Positions 35,570-45,140 of a DNA stretch of 64,000 nt are shown piece by piece (the stretch's first letter is position 1; each line of letters opens with the position of its first letter). The DNA comes from JADLBR01 sp964651705 (GTDB lineage Bacteria; Verrucomicrobiota; Verrucomicrobiia; JADLBR01). The stretch covers positions 25,447 to 89,446 of the forward strand of contig CAZYWZ010000010.1 in assembly GCA_964651705.1 (NCBI GenBank), in the 5' to 3' direction. A model generated the notes under the pieces. That model was not told the origin of the DNA, ran no database searches, and saw only the letters and a list, made by a program, of their open reading frames with translations. A program made the position numbers and the translations under genes.

Positions 35570-36409
35570 ATGTTTCCGAAGGCGCTGCGCGTTGTCCTTG
35601 TCGCCAGCATCGCGCTGGCTTCACTCTTGGCGATCGCGTCTCACACAACCGAGCCACCCCTGCCCCATGGGGTGGTGAAACAGACCTCCCGCGTCGTCCT
35701 GACGGGCCGCGCCGTCGCGGTCGACATCTACGCGCAGACAGGGGCAACAAACGCGCCAGTCGTGATCGTCGCGCACGGTTTCTCGCGCGGCCGGCGTCAC
35801 ATGGCCGGCTGGGGCGGCATGCTGGCCGCCAGCGGCTTCATCGCGGCGATACCCGATCAGCCGACGTGGGCCGACGCCCCGCGCAACGCCCGCGCCCTTG
35901 CCGAATTGTTGAATAAAGTGCGCTCTGGGGAACTCGCGCAATCGGCCACGAGCGGACGCCGCTCGGCCATGGTGGGCTTCTCGCTGGGCGGCCTCAGCAC
36001 GCTGATGGCCGCCTCACAGGCGAAGGCCGACGCGTGGGTGGGACTCGATCCCGTGGACATGGGCGGACTGGGGCGCCGGGCGGCCACCGGGAATCGCATC
36101 CCCTCCGCCGTCCTGCTCGCCGAACCCGCCCCGTGGAACCACTACGGCACCGCCCAGCGGATCATCAGATCGCTCCCCAACCCGCCGTTCTCGCTCCGCG
36201 TCCGGGGCGCCACGCACTGCGACGTCGAATGGCCAAGCGACTGGCTCGGGCGCATCGCCTGCGGCCCAACCGAGACGACACGTCGCGACGCCTTCGCGCG
36301 GTACACCCTCGCGTTCCTCCGCGCCACGTTGATGGAGGATGCAACCGCGGCGGCGATCCTGCGCGCCGCCGCCGCCGATCCCGCGATTGCCGACGACAAG
36401 AGACCTTGA
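35570..36409 (+). CDS. Exported alpha/beta hydrolase
   Basis: A 279-residue protein with an N-terminal signal or anchor helix (VVLVASIALASLLAIAS). The fold is indicated by VVIVAHGFSRGRR (oxyanion region), the nucleophile elbow GFSLGG near residue 130, and GATHCDVEWPS supplying the likely catalytic His. The acid may be the Asp of GLDPVDMGG. The size and elbow suit a dienelactone hydrolase- or esterase-like enzyme. It is 17 bases after the DUF1080 gene and probably co-transcribed. An ORF start 207 bases upstream in the same frame is discounted because it overlaps DUF1080. Confidence 0.75.
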   Translation: MFPKALRVVLVASIALASLLAIASHTTEPPLPHGVVKQTSRVVLTGRAVAVDIYAQTGATNAPVVIVAHGFSRGRRHMAGWGGMLAASGFIAAIPDQPTWADAPRNARALAELLNKVRSGELAQSATSGRRSAMVGFSLGGLSTLMAASQAKADAWVGLDPVDMGGLGRRAATGNRIPSAVLLAEPAPWNHYGTAQRIIRSLPNPPFSLRVRGATHCDVEWPSDWLGRIACGPTETTRRDAFARYTLAFLRATLMEDATAAAILRAAAADPAIADDKRP

Positions 36410-36519
36410 ATGCCCGAGCCCATGCGCCCGCGCTCATCGTCATAAGTTCTCGGCCGCCAGGCCCCGGCCCCGGCGACACATTTTTTTGAAGACCTCTTGA
36501 ATCTGGCCCAGAGGACAGC

Positions 36520-37509
36520 ATGATATTGATCATGCTCCGCCGAAGAACCTCCTTGGCCGCGACGGCGCTATTGGCCGCCGCCTCGGTCGCCCGCGCCGAC
36601 ACCATCGGCTGGTGGCGAATGGACGACGCGGGCGCGTCGGCCGGCGCCACGATCGGCACCACCGCCAGCGAGGTCAACTCGCCCACGCTGGACGCCACCG
36701 GCAGCAGCAATGCCCGATATGGCTCCGATGTCCCCAACGCCTTCATTTTCGATCCCCTGACGGGCACCTACCACGCGAACAACTTCTCCCTGGACGCGAG
36801 CACCAACAACGCCCGTGTTCAGATATCAAACAATGCGCTTCTGGATCCAGTGACCCCCGACGCCTCTTTCACCATCGAGATGTTCATCAAACTCGGAGGG
36901 GAACCGGGGAGCTATGACACCTTCCTCAACCGCGTGCAAAACGGGCCGATCGATCCCGACACATCTTCCAGCAGCGACCGCCGCGGCTGGCAGATCGATT
37001 TCGATCACGGCACGGGGACAAACTCCTACGGGCGAGTCCGCAGCCGCTGGGACACGCCGGGGACTCCTCCGCTGGATTTCAATCGCGTGGTCAGCGGACG
37101 GCAGCTCTTCGTTGATACTGACGCCGGCACCGGAAACCCCGCGGATTACGTCAACGCCGATCCGTTTCTCGAGGGTGATGGAACCAACGACCTGTCGAGC
37201 CTGCTATGGCACCACGTCGCACTGACATTTAACGCATCCAATCAGGTGCTCACGATCTGGACCGACTACAACCAAGGAAGTTCCCAAACGCTCGTGGACA
37301 CCTACCAGCATCCGGCCGCGAGCCTAGTCTTCGGAAAATTCGCAAACGCCGGCTACGGTCTTTTCATCGACGAGGTCCGCTACTCCTCCGGCGTGCTCTC
37401 CTCCGACCAGTTTCTCGTGGCCACCGCGATCCCGGAACCGACGAGCCTTGGCCTCATCGTCGTCGGCCTCGCCGCCCTCGGTCTCCTGCGGTTTCGGCGG
37501 GGCTCCTGA
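36520..37509 (+). CDS. LamG-like domain protein with PEP-CTERM sorting signal
   Basis: A 329-residue surface protein. A signal peptide (~1-26) is followed by a concanavalin/LamG-like fold: IGWWRMDD at the start, SFTIEMFIKLGGEPG, HHVALTFNASNQVLTIWTD and FIDEVRYSSGVLS. The C-terminus is a textbook PEP-CTERM tail: IPEPTSLG, a hydrophobic segment, then RFRR. In such bacteria an exosortase removes this tail and displays the protein outside. Function beyond adhesion or glycan binding is unknown. The ATG follows a GAGG site. Confidence 0.88.
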   Translation: MILIMLRRRTSLAATALLAAASVARADTIGWWRMDDAGASAGATIGTTASEVNSPTLDATGSSNARYGSDVPNAFIFDPLTGTYHANNFSLDASTNNARVQISNNALLDPVTPDASFTIEMFIKLGGEPGSYDTFLNRVQNGPIDPDTSSSSDRRGWQIDFDHGTGTNSYGRVRSRWDTPGTPPLDFNRVVSGRQLFVDTDAGTGNPADYVNADPFLEGDGTNDLSSLLWHHVALTFNASNQVLTIWTDYNQGSSQTLVDTYQHPAASLVFGKFANAGYGLFIDEVRYSSGVLSSDQFLVATAIPEPTSLGLIVVGLAALGLLRFRRGS

Positions 37510-37518
37510 CGGTCGCCC

Positions 37519-38046
37519 TCAGACCCTCGGCATATCGAGGGCCACGGCGATCCCGTGGATGACGGCCGCGATGCGGACGGCGTCGTGAACGTTATCATGG
37601 GTCATGCCGGCCGCGAGCACCGCCTTCTCATGCGCCTTGAGGCAGAGCTGGCATCCGGCAAGGGCCGCGCATGCCAGCGAGAATAGCTCGAAATTCGCGG
37701 CGCTGGTGGCGGGCTGCTTCATGCGCATCATGCGGAGGTTCGCCGGACGCCCGTTGTACTGCTCGCTCTCCATGAGGTGGCGGAAGCGGTAATACATCGT
37801 ATTCATTCCCATCAGGGCGGCGGCCGCCCGCGCGTCCGCCAAGATCCCTTCCCCGGCCCGCGCCGAAGCGTCGCCGGCGATGGCCGCGGCCAACTCGCGC
37901 TGCCGCGTGAAGAGCGCGGCGGCCAGGGCCGTCCCCCAGGTCAGATCTTCCGGCAACGATTCCCCGCCGAGGATCTTCTGCGCGTTGAGTCGCAGGTCCT
38001 TTGCCTCGTCGGGGAGCCCGTCCAACAGCCCCGCCAGCTTTTCCAT
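37519..38046 (-). CDS. AhpD-like alkylhydroperoxidase (carboxymuconolactone decarboxylase fold)
   Basis: A 175-residue cytosolic, all-helical protein. The redox site is Cys132-x-x-Cys135 in GCQLCLKAHEKAV, with His139 in the AhpD pattern. It reduces the peroxiredoxin or acts as a peroxidase itself. It begins ten bases after the peroxiredoxin stop and has GAGGGG before its start. Length equals the AhpD norm (~175). Confidence 0.9.
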   Translation of the reverse strand: MEKLAGLLDGLPDEAKDLRLNAQKILGGESLPEDLTWGTALAAALFTRQRELAAAIAGDASARAGEGILADARAAAALMGMNTMYYRFRHLMESEQYNGRPANLRMMRMKQPATSAANFELFSLACAALAGCQLCLKAHEKAVLAAGMTHDNVHDAVRIAAVIHGIAVALDMPRV

Positions 38047-38056
38047 CGGAGGCCCC

Positions 38057-38584
38057 TCAGACCTTGATGGTGGCGTCGCCCTTCTGCCAGTTGCAGGGGC
38101 AGAGTTCGTCGGACTGCACCGCGTCGAGGACCCTCAGGACCTCCTTGACGCTGCGGCCGACGTTGAGGTTGTTCGCGCAGGCCCACTGCACCACGTCATG
38201 CGGGTCCACGATGAACGTCGCCCGCAGGCACACGCCCTCCGAGGGGTCAAGGATGCCCAGGTCGCGGGCCAGTTTCTGCGCCGCGATCAGCGGGATCTGG
38301 ATTTTCTTGAGGTCCGCGTGGTCCCTGCGCCACGCCAGGTGGCAGAATTCGTTATCCGCGCTCCCGCCGATGACCACCGCGTCGCGGTCCCCGAACTCCT
38401 TGCCCGCCTTGTCGAACTCCACGATCTCCGTCGGGCACACGAAGGTGAAATCCTTCGGGTAGAAGAAGAAGACCTTCCACTTTCCCGAGAATGAGTCGTT
38501 CGTGAACTCCTTGATATCGTCATTGGTAGCGCCGCACGCGGCCTTCACCTTGAACTGCGGAAACTTCTCTCCAACCGTGATCAT
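38057..38584 (-). CDS. Peroxiredoxin, AhpC/Prx1 type
   Basis: A 175-residue cytosolic peroxidase removing hydrogen and organic peroxides. The peroxidatic Cys50 lies in DFTFVCPTE. The candidate resolving Cys is 162 or 164 in ELCPCNWQKG, so it looks like a typical two-Cys enzyme with two close C-terminal cysteines. The start has AGGAGC upstream. Pairing with an AhpD-like protein suggests that AhpD, rather than AhpF, recycles it, as in mycobacteria. The 170-base spacer upstream probably holds the promoter. Confidence 0.92.
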   Translation of the reverse strand: MITVGEKFPQFKVKAACGATNDDIKEFTNDSFSGKWKVFFFYPKDFTFVCPTEIVEFDKAGKEFGDRDAVVIGGSADNEFCHLAWRRDHADLKKIQIPLIAAQKLARDLGILDPSEGVCLRATFIVDPHDVVQWACANNLNVGRSVKEVLRVLDAVQSDELCPCNWQKGDATIKV

Positions 38585-38754
38585 GAAATAGCTCCTGTTT
38601 TTGGTTCCTGTTCGAGCCTAGGAGCATCCCAGAAAACGCGACGTCGTCAATTGGGGTGAACACCCCACCGCCGCAGCCTGACCTGAAACTTCGTGTTGGT
38701 TGGGGTTGCACCTACTCTGAAGGGCAGCGCAGGAGGCGACCCACTTTTGGGCCG

Positions 38755-40194
38755 CTACTCCCCCGCGCCATTGCGCTTTCCCTTGCTCTTGCCCTTGCCC
38801 TTGCCTTTTCCTCCCCCGCCCTCGAAATTCGGTGCCTCGGGCACCTCTTCCTTCGGCATCCAGGTTGCCAGCTGCGCCTTCAGATCGGCATGCGCGGGAT
38901 CCCCCGCGAGATTCTTCCATTCCATCGGGTCGGCGTCGTGGTCGTAGAGTTCCTCGGTGCCATCATGGTAACGGATGTAGCGCCAGCGGTCGGAGCGGAC
39001 GCCATGCTCGCCGCGCCCGTGGGTGGTCAGCGCCATCCGGTCCCACGGGGCCTCCGGATTCTCCAGCAGCGGCCGAAGGCTCGCGCCCTGCAGGTGCCCC
39101 GGCGATTCGATGCCCGCGAGATCGCAGAGCGTGGGATAGATGCCAAGGAAATCCACCGGCCGCGGGGAAAGGCCCCCGGCCTTGGTCACGCCCGGTGCCA
39201 CGAAGATCAGGGGCGCCCGGGTCGCCTCTTCCCAGAGGGAGAACTTCCTCCAGTGATGCTTCTCGCCGAGGTGCCAGCCGTGGTCGGACCAGAAGACCAC
39301 AATGGTCTGTTTGCCGCGCGGCGCCTTGTCCAGCGCATCGAGGAGCCGCCCGATCTGGTCATCCACGAACGTTATGGTGGCGAGATATGCCTGGACCGCC
39401 TCCCGCCACTGCCCCGAATCGATGACCGCCTTGTGGTCGCTGCCGGGATTGGCCATCTTGAGCCCGATGGGCGGGATGTCGTCGAGGTCGTCATCCGGCA
39501 CCTTGGGGAGCGCGATCTTGTCCTTCGGGTACATGTCGAAGTATTTCTTCGGCGCGTACCACGGGAGGTGGGGCTTCACGATCCCGACGCACAGGAAAAG
39601 CGGCTTGTCCGTCGGCGGATTGGCCAAGTGCCCATTGGCCCAGGTCACCAGTTTATGATCCGGCATGTCCTCCTCGGCCACACCCTCCAGACAGGCCCAG
39701 TCGAAGTGGTCCCGGCCCAGGCCGTTGAATCCCTTCTCCGGTCGCCCGACCTCGGCGTTGCCCAGTTCCGGCCTCGGTTCGTAGGCGTCCCAATATCGCT
39801 GCCCCGCCTTGGTGTGGTGGTAGATCTTGCCGCCCGCAAGGATGCGATAACCGTTGTTCCGGAAGTGCTCGGTCAGGGTCAGCGTGTCCTTGAGCGCGAC
39901 CTCGAAGTCGTGATTGTTGGTATAGACGCCCTCCTTGGATGGCCGGAGTCCCGACATCAGCGCCGCGCGCGAGGGGTTGCAGGCGGGCGCGGCGCAATGC
40001 GCGTTGGCGAAACTCACGCCGCGACTGGCCAGCCGGTCGATGTGCGGCGTCCTCACGTCCGGATGCCCACCGAGGTGCCCGACCCAATCGTTCAGGTCGT
40101 CGATCGCAATGAACAGGATGTCGGGCTTGGATGGTTGCGCGAATCCGGCAAACGGGACGAGGGAAAGAATCGCGAGGGAGGCGAGAAGTCTCAT
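38755..40194 (-). CDS. Secreted sulfatase, iduronate-2-sulfatase-like
   Basis: A 479-residue exported sulfatase. Asp32-Asp33 in AIDDLNDW and Cys72 in CNPSRAALMSGLRPS mark the site; the Cys is the formylglycine precursor. The phrases DDLNDWVGHLGGHP, PHLPWYAPKKYFDMYP and SDHGWHLGEK are typical of the iduronate-2-sulfatase branch. The C-terminus is an unusual Gly-Lys tail (GGGGKGKGKGKSKGKRN). An in-frame GTG at 40209 is an alternative start; neither has a strong ribosome-binding site. It follows the esterase gene by 75 bases and may share its transcript. Confidence 0.9.
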   Translation of the reverse strand: MRLLASLAILSLVPFAGFAQPSKPDILFIAIDDLNDWVGHLGGHPDVRTPHIDRLASRGVSFANAHCAAPACNPSRAALMSGLRPSKEGVYTNNHDFEVALKDTLTLTEHFRNNGYRILAGGKIYHHTKAGQRYWDAYEPRPELGNAEVGRPEKGFNGLGRDHFDWACLEGVAEEDMPDHKLVTWANGHLANPPTDKPLFLCVGIVKPHLPWYAPKKYFDMYPKDKIALPKVPDDDLDDIPPIGLKMANPGSDHKAVIDSGQWREAVQAYLATITFVDDQIGRLLDALDKAPRGKQTIVVFWSDHGWHLGEKHHWRKFSLWEEATRAPLIFVAPGVTKAGGLSPRPVDFLGIYPTLCDLAGIESPGHLQGASLRPLLENPEAPWDRMALTTHGRGEHGVRSDRWRYIRYHDGTEELYDHDADPMEWKNLAGDPAHADLKAQLATWMPKEEVPEAPNFEGGGGKGKGKGKSKGKRNGAGE

Positions 40195-40269
40195 GGCGGG
40201 ATGAAACACCCCGCGCCGCCACCGCGCAATCTCGAATCGCCCGCGGCCGCATCCTTCCCTTCCCGCCCG

Positions 40270-41334
40270 TCACTCCGCCTTCAGGTGCTTCGCCAAGAAG
40301 GCGGCTATCGCCGCGTCGGTGGCCAGACCGGGTTCGTCGTAGAACTCGCAGGGCACCCCCAGCGCATCCAGCTTCTGCTTCAACACCTCGCCGAAGTGCG
40401 CGTGATGGATAACCAGTCCCTGCGAAGCATCCTTGGGCAGGGGCAATTCCCCGGGCGCCTTGCGGTAGACCAGGCACGTGGGCGGGTCATCGGCGGAGGC
40501 ATGGTTGATGACGCTCGCGTCTTCGACCAGCGCCCGCTTTTCTGGGGCGTCTAGTTCGCCCATGTCTTTGATCCCATAGAAGAGCGGCAGGCTGCTGTGC
40601 ACCTCGGGGCCCCCGCCGATGTGCTCGACGATCCATCTCGGGTCGAGGTTCGTCGGCCCGACGATCGGCACCAGGCAGGTGACGCGCGTCGATTCCCGCA
40701 GCACGGGATCCTCGTTGCCGGGATCCGCCATGTCCGGCTTGTATCCGATCCACATCGTGATCACCCCACCGGCGGATCCGCCGCTCACCGCGATCCGGTC
40801 CGGGCGGATGCCAAATTCTTTGGCCTTGTGGCGGATAAATTGGATCGCCCTCGCCGCGTCCCGCATCGGCACCGGCGTCAGGACGTCCTTCCCGTCGACG
40901 AAACGGTAATTCCCCGACACGACCGCATAGCCCTGCTTCAGGTACGCCCCGGGATCAAAACTCGCCTTGTCCCCCGCCACGAAACCGCCGCCATGGAAAT
41001 GCACGAAGACCGGGACAGGCTTCTCCGACGACGCACCCTCGGGAAGCCAGAGGTCGAACACATTTCGCTCATGTGGGCCATAGCGGACATCGGCGCGCGC
41101 CGGTTCTGGGCGACCGGCCCCCTGGCGGCCCTCCTTGGCCTCGGCCCGCTTCTTGATGAACGCCTCCGCCTCCTCGCGCGTCAGGATCCCGTCGCGGTTC
41201 GCGTCGGCCTGCGGAAATCGCTCGAGCGCCTTCTTTAGGCCCTCGTGATTCTCCGATGTCCGCGCGGGCGCCTGCCCACAAACGGATCCGATGGCGCCCA
41301 TCAGGGCCGCGATCACCCACAGCAACTTTCTCAT
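40270..41334 (-). CDS. Secreted alpha/beta-hydrolase esterase with EF-hand
   Basis: A 354-residue exported enzyme. A signal peptide (LLWVIAALMGAIGSVCGQ) is followed by one EF-hand loop, DANRDGILTREE, in residues ~44-55. The hydrolase domain shows HFHGGGF (oxyanion hole) near 115 and the nucleophile elbow GGSAGG near 180; a catalytic His is likely in HHAHFG. This is the hormone-sensitive lipase / acetyl-esterase pattern, suggesting removal of acyl groups from a polysaccharide. The start is preceded by GGGAGTG. Calcium binding before an esterase is a recurrent design in planctomycete and verrucomicrobial proteins. Confidence 0.8.
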   Translation of the reverse strand: MRKLLWVIAALMGAIGSVCGQAPARTSENHEGLKKALERFPQADANRDGILTREEAEAFIKKRAEAKEGRQGAGRPEPARADVRYGPHERNVFDLWLPEGASSEKPVPVFVHFHGGGFVAGDKASFDPGAYLKQGYAVVSGNYRFVDGKDVLTPVPMRDAARAIQFIRHKAKEFGIRPDRIAVSGGSAGGVITMWIGYKPDMADPGNEDPVLRESTRVTCLVPIVGPTNLDPRWIVEHIGGGPEVHSSLPLFYGIKDMGELDAPEKRALVEDASVINHASADDPPTCLVYRKAPGELPLPKDASQGLVIHHAHFGEVLKQKLDALGVPCEFYDEPGLATDAAIAAFLAKHLKAE

Positions 41335-41384
41335 GGCGTCACTCCCGTCCTTCCGCTTACCCGCGTCTCTCACCGCGCGGGACA

Positions 41385-41813
41385 TCAGGGGGTTGGAGCC
41401 CCGGCAGCCCGCCGCTTGTCGATCATGACCACGAAGGGCTCCACCCGATATTCCAGGCCGATCATCTCGAGCGAATACCGCAGCGCGATGCCAAGCGGCA
41501 CCTCGTCCAGCGTCAGGGTGATCCGGCCTTCCGCCGCGGTCGCCTGCGCCCCCGGGGACAACACGAAATTCAGCCCCTTTCCTTCCGGGTCGACCTTCTT
41601 GGCCTCGGCCTTGAAAAATGCCAGCGCCTCGTCGACCGTCGCCTCGTCGAAGGCCACCTTCTTGACCCTCCAGTCCTCCAATTTGCGCTCGACGATCCGC
41701 GCGCGCACCTGCTCATCGGGGCGGAGCGGTTTGGCGGGGGGCGCTTCCGCGGCTGATGCCGATAGCGCCATGAGGGCGACGGGCCAGATGCAACCCGGCA
41801 TGAGACATTTCAT
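41385..41813 (-). CDS. Secreted STN-like (secretin/TonB short N-terminal) domain protein
   Basis: A 142-residue protein with signal peptide and one small beta-alpha-beta domain. The text KVAFDEATVDEALAFF, GLNFVLSPGA and ITLTLDEVPLGIALRY reads as the repeated half of STN domains found in secretins and TonB-dependent transducers, but without the rest. Such stand-alone copies are common in the PVC group; their role is unknown. It lies 50 bases before the esterase gene on the same strand, so it probably leads this small operon. Confidence 0.72.
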   Translation of the reverse strand: MKCLMPGCIWPVALMALSASAAEAPPAKPLRPDEQVRARIVERKLEDWRVKKVAFDEATVDEALAFFKAEAKKVDPEGKGLNFVLSPGAQATAAEGRITLTLDEVPLGIALRYSLEMIGLEYRVEPFVVMIDKRRAAGAPTP

Positions 41814-42025
41814 CCCGGGAATTCTAAAGGGCAGCGCCACATCGTGCAACCCCGCTGGAACCCCCAAAATCCTCGCGTAAGGGTTGGCCTATTGTCGCCC
41901 GGAGAAGGAGGCGGCGATTGCATGCCACGGTGCGCGCGGCAATCCCGAGCGGCGCTCCAGCGCCGCGAGGCGCTGCGTGCGCCGCGTTCCATGGCCATCG
42001 TGGGCGGCCGCGTGAACGCGGCACT

Positions 42026-42058
42026 AGGAATCTGTCGGACTTTGTCCGACAGATTCCT
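42026..42058. repeat. Perfect short-loop hairpin, possible terminator
   Basis: Arms AGGAATCTGTCGGAC (42026-42040) and GTCCGACAGATTCCT (42044-42058) are fully complementary with a three-base loop. It lies 11 bases beyond the stop of the minus-strand gene at 42069. There is no T-run after it on that strand, so it may be a structural repeat rather than an intrinsic terminator. A second hairpin, GCCGCG-TGAA-CGCGGC, lies close by. Confidence 0.65.
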
Positions 42059-42068
42059 CTGGCCCGCA

Positions 42069-45032
42069 TCACGGGATGACGACGACCCTCACGCCGAACG
42101 GCTCCAGCTCTAACACGACTTGGCGGGTTCCTTTGGAAGCCGCCACGCGCGACAGTTCCTTCCGTTCGGGAGAGAAGACCACGGCCTCGGCGCCGCCCGG
42201 CAACGCGACGGTCGCCTTGCGCGCCTCGGGTGTCCCATTGACCACGACGTGGGCCTCGGAGCCATTGGGCGCCTCGAAGGCCCCCGCGGTCACCGCAGGC
42301 ATCCTCAGCTTCGTCTTGGCCTCCTCGCGTTTCCCGGGATCGCGCGCCTCATCGGGCGCGAGCTTCCGGTGGTAATACCACGTCTCCACGTCATCGCACT
42401 CGACCGGCACCGGAGGGATGCACCGCCCGAGCAACAGGTACTCGGGAAAACGGGAATAGGGTCGGCAGAATGAGAGGAAGGCATCGCGGCTCGCCTGTTT
42501 GTACGGGTCTTTCCCCGGGTCGAGGGGCACCAGGTGCATGAACGGCCCTGGGATGAGCCCGCGGGTCAGGTTATTGGCCAACACGCGGCAGCGCAGCAGC
42601 ACGTCCGGATTCGTGCCCTGCGGTCCCTGGCCCTGCACGCAGGCGGCGCCGATCGCGGTCACGTAGTCGTGATAGATGTAGGAGAAAAGACCCACGCCCC
42701 GCGCGCCCGGCACGCCGCCGATATCCACCTCGCCGAACTGCCGGCTCCAATACGTCGCCATCAGCGGCACCGCCAGGTCGCTCTCGTTCTCCATGAACAG
42801 CCCTATCTCCGGCTCAAAACCCCGCGCCTCTTGCCGGATGCGGGCACACAGGTCCCGGAATCCGGTCCACATCCAATCGCCGTATCCCGGCGGATGGCCG
42901 TGGTGCGCCGCGTAGCAGGGCGCGTGCTGCGAGCCCCCGATCTCCTGGTCGAAGCTGACCAGCGGAAACCCGATGCGGGCCGTCCCCACGAACTGCGCCA
43001 GCAGCGCGTCGGCGGCCTCCGCGCTCCCGTGGCACAGACCCACGGACAGCCCCCGCCAGTCCCCGAAGATCCCCACCTTGTCGTAGTTGTCCACCTGCCA
43101 GATCGAGCCGTCCGCGTTGGCGACGCACATCCCCTTCTGGCGCTCGAACTGCGCGGTGTCGTCAAACGCGGGGCCGCCGCCGGTCTCCTTGCGCTTCACC
43201 ACCCACCAGTACCCCGATAGCAGCGCCGCGCTGCGGTGCCCGTGCGCCTCCAGCAGCCCATTGACCTTCTGCCAGTACTCGTTCGAGGGCTGGGCCGGCA
43301 GATAATGGATCCCCGCCCATGTCCCGCGCCCCTCCCAGCCGTATGGCACGAAGATCAGGCCCTTGAGGCCCGTGCGCTCGCGATAGGCGTCCAGCGTCGC
43401 GAGCAATTTCCTCCCATCCTCACCAAATTTCTGATAGGCGGCGTCCGCGCCGCGGAAGGAATCGATCAGCAGGCCATAGCCCTCCTTGAGGAACGCCGGC
43501 ACGTCGTCGCGCAGGTTGAGGGTGGGGCACTGCCAGAGCCGCTGGATGGACCACGCGCGGTAGCGGTCGGCCGCCTTCCGCCAGTCGCCCTGGAACGTCG
43601 CCATGACGACCTCGTACGGGAGCCGCGCCTCGCGCGACGCCTCCTCGGGGAAGCGGTGCACGATGTCCATGTCCACCGAGCGCTTCGTGCAGGCGAGCTG
43701 GAAGAGCTTGCATCGGCCGCCAGGATCGTGCGGCGAGACGTAGAGGCCCGCGGCACCGTCGTAATAGGAGAACAACGGCACGGGACAACCGCCGGGATAG
43801 GCGGATCCCCTGACGAGCCGCCTCTGCCCCGGGGCATCGATGAGGCCCCCGCCCTGGAACGGCACGAGGAGGCGATCGTCCGAGGCGTCGCCGCCGAGCG
43901 CCTGCGCCAAGGGCAACTGCGGATACGTGACGGCCGCGACGCGCCAATCGGAACGATTCTCCCACTCGATCTCCCAACCCAGCTGACACGCGTCTGGCGC
44001 CCGAACGATGGCCCGGACCACGAACCCCGACGCGGGTCCCGAGTCGCCGCGAAATTCCAGCACCAGCCGACCCCCGTACTCCTCGCGGACCGTCGGCCTG
44101 CCGAAATCCGCCGCGGTGACTGTCTCGCGGACGCCCTCGCGCGGCCTCGCGAGGCCCAGCGTGAATAGGGGCCGCCTCGCCCGGGCCTCGACGAATTCCC
44201 TCCCGCTGGCCCGATCCAACAGGTTCGCCACCTCGCCGGTGCCCTCGTCAAAGGCGATCGCCATCGAGGCGGTCGCGACACCCACGCGACCCGGCGCACG
44301 AAAGATGCCCCGGCCCTCCGGAAGGTCCCCCTTCGCCAGCGGCGGCCTCGGCTCATGTGGCTTCAACCAGGCCGCCAACTCCCCCTCCGGCACCGGGCCC
44401 AGGCGCACATCATCCAGCAGCAAGGTCGCCGAAGAGGCGCCTTGGGGCGACAGCCAGGCGCCGATCGACACCCTCCCGGCACCATCCCAGTCGCCCTCGG
44501 CCACGACCTGCCACGCCGGCTCCGGCCCCCCATCGGCCCAGGCCTTCGCGAAAACGTGCGGCCCCGCGCAGGCGAGCGCGACACGGGCCCACCCCCCAGC
44601 CGTCAGCCCGGACACCGAGAGTTCGCCAAAATTCTCCGAACGGTTCCCCTTGCCGCGATAGTCCATGACGGATCCCCGCCCGTCGGGCCCGAGGCTCACG
44701 CCCCGAAAACCCCCGCCCCCATCCCGGCCATAAAGATAGAGCCGGGGCGGCGCGCCCTTCGCCTCCGCAAATCGATAGCGCAGCGACAGATGAAAATCCG
44801 CCATCCCCTCCGATCCGGGGACCGCCACCTTAGTGTGGTGCGCCTGCGAGGCCATGATCCGAAACACCCGATTTGTGGCCGCGCCCGGTTCCTCGGCCAC
44901 CGACATGGCGGCCGCCTTCGGCGCCCAGCCGGACGCACCCGCCTCGAAATCCCAGGCGCCCGCCCCGGCGGCGGCGATCGGGGGCGCCAAGAGCCAAACG
45001 TTGAGAAGCCAGGGGACTCGGGACACGATCAC
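42069..45032 (-). CDS. Large secreted glycosidase-like protein (DUF6259 type)
   Basis: A 987-residue exported protein. A signal peptide is followed by a lectin-like beta-sandwich (~25-215, WDFEAGASGW to LLLDDVRLG), a galactose-mutarotase-like region (~250-480) and a TIM barrel (~510-830) with LLIDSFRGADAAYQ, GLIFVPYGWEGRGTW, FPLVSFDQEIGG and IGLFMENESD. The order resembles GH36/GH101-like enzymes and the DUF6259 family. Candidate catalytic acids are the Asp and Glu of SFDQEIGG and ENESD. It starts with GTG at 45032, ten bases after GGAGG. The substrate is unknown; it stands alone as a transcript. Confidence 0.7.
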   Translation of the reverse strand: MIVSRVPWLLNVWLLAPPIAAAGAGAWDFEAGASGWAPKAAAMSVAEEPGAATNRVFRIMASQAHHTKVAVPGSEGMADFHLSLRYRFAEAKGAPPRLYLYGRDGGGGFRGVSLGPDGRGSVMDYRGKGNRSENFGELSVSGLTAGGWARVALACAGPHVFAKAWADGGPEPAWQVVAEGDWDGAGRVSIGAWLSPQGASSATLLLDDVRLGPVPEGELAAWLKPHEPRPPLAKGDLPEGRGIFRAPGRVGVATASMAIAFDEGTGEVANLLDRASGREFVEARARRPLFTLGLARPREGVRETVTAADFGRPTVREEYGGRLVLEFRGDSGPASGFVVRAIVRAPDACQLGWEIEWENRSDWRVAAVTYPQLPLAQALGGDASDDRLLVPFQGGGLIDAPGQRRLVRGSAYPGGCPVPLFSYYDGAAGLYVSPHDPGGRCKLFQLACTKRSVDMDIVHRFPEEASREARLPYEVVMATFQGDWRKAADRYRAWSIQRLWQCPTLNLRDDVPAFLKEGYGLLIDSFRGADAAYQKFGEDGRKLLATLDAYRERTGLKGLIFVPYGWEGRGTWAGIHYLPAQPSNEYWQKVNGLLEAHGHRSAALLSGYWWVVKRKETGGGPAFDDTAQFERQKGMCVANADGSIWQVDNYDKVGIFGDWRGLSVGLCHGSAEAADALLAQFVGTARIGFPLVSFDQEIGGSQHAPCYAAHHGHPPGYGDWMWTGFRDLCARIRQEARGFEPEIGLFMENESDLAVPLMATYWSRQFGEVDIGGVPGARGVGLFSYIYHDYVTAIGAACVQGQGPQGTNPDVLLRCRVLANNLTRGLIPGPFMHLVPLDPGKDPYKQASRDAFLSFCRPYSRFPEYLLLGRCIPPVPVECDDVETWYYHRKLAPDEARDPGKREEAKTKLRMPAVTAGAFEAPNGSEAHVVVNGTPEARKATVALPGGAEAVVFSPERKELSRVAASKGTRQVVLELEPFGVRVVVIP

Positions 45033-45140
45033 GGCGGCATTTCCTCCGGGCGATCCTGCGCATGCCCCGGACCCACTGCAAGCGCCAGAAACCCATCGGA
45101 CATCATGCCTCCCGCGGATGGCACCACCGGGGTTGAAAAT

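Noticed and set aside
38656..40554. Plus-strand open frame of 632 codons
   Set aside because: It is antisense to a sulfatase with all catalytic motifs intact; the antisense text is not protein-like.
42026..42058. Hairpin considered as an intrinsic terminator
   Set aside because: The stem is perfect but no T-run follows on the relevant strand, so it is listed only as a hairpin repeat with possible termination role.
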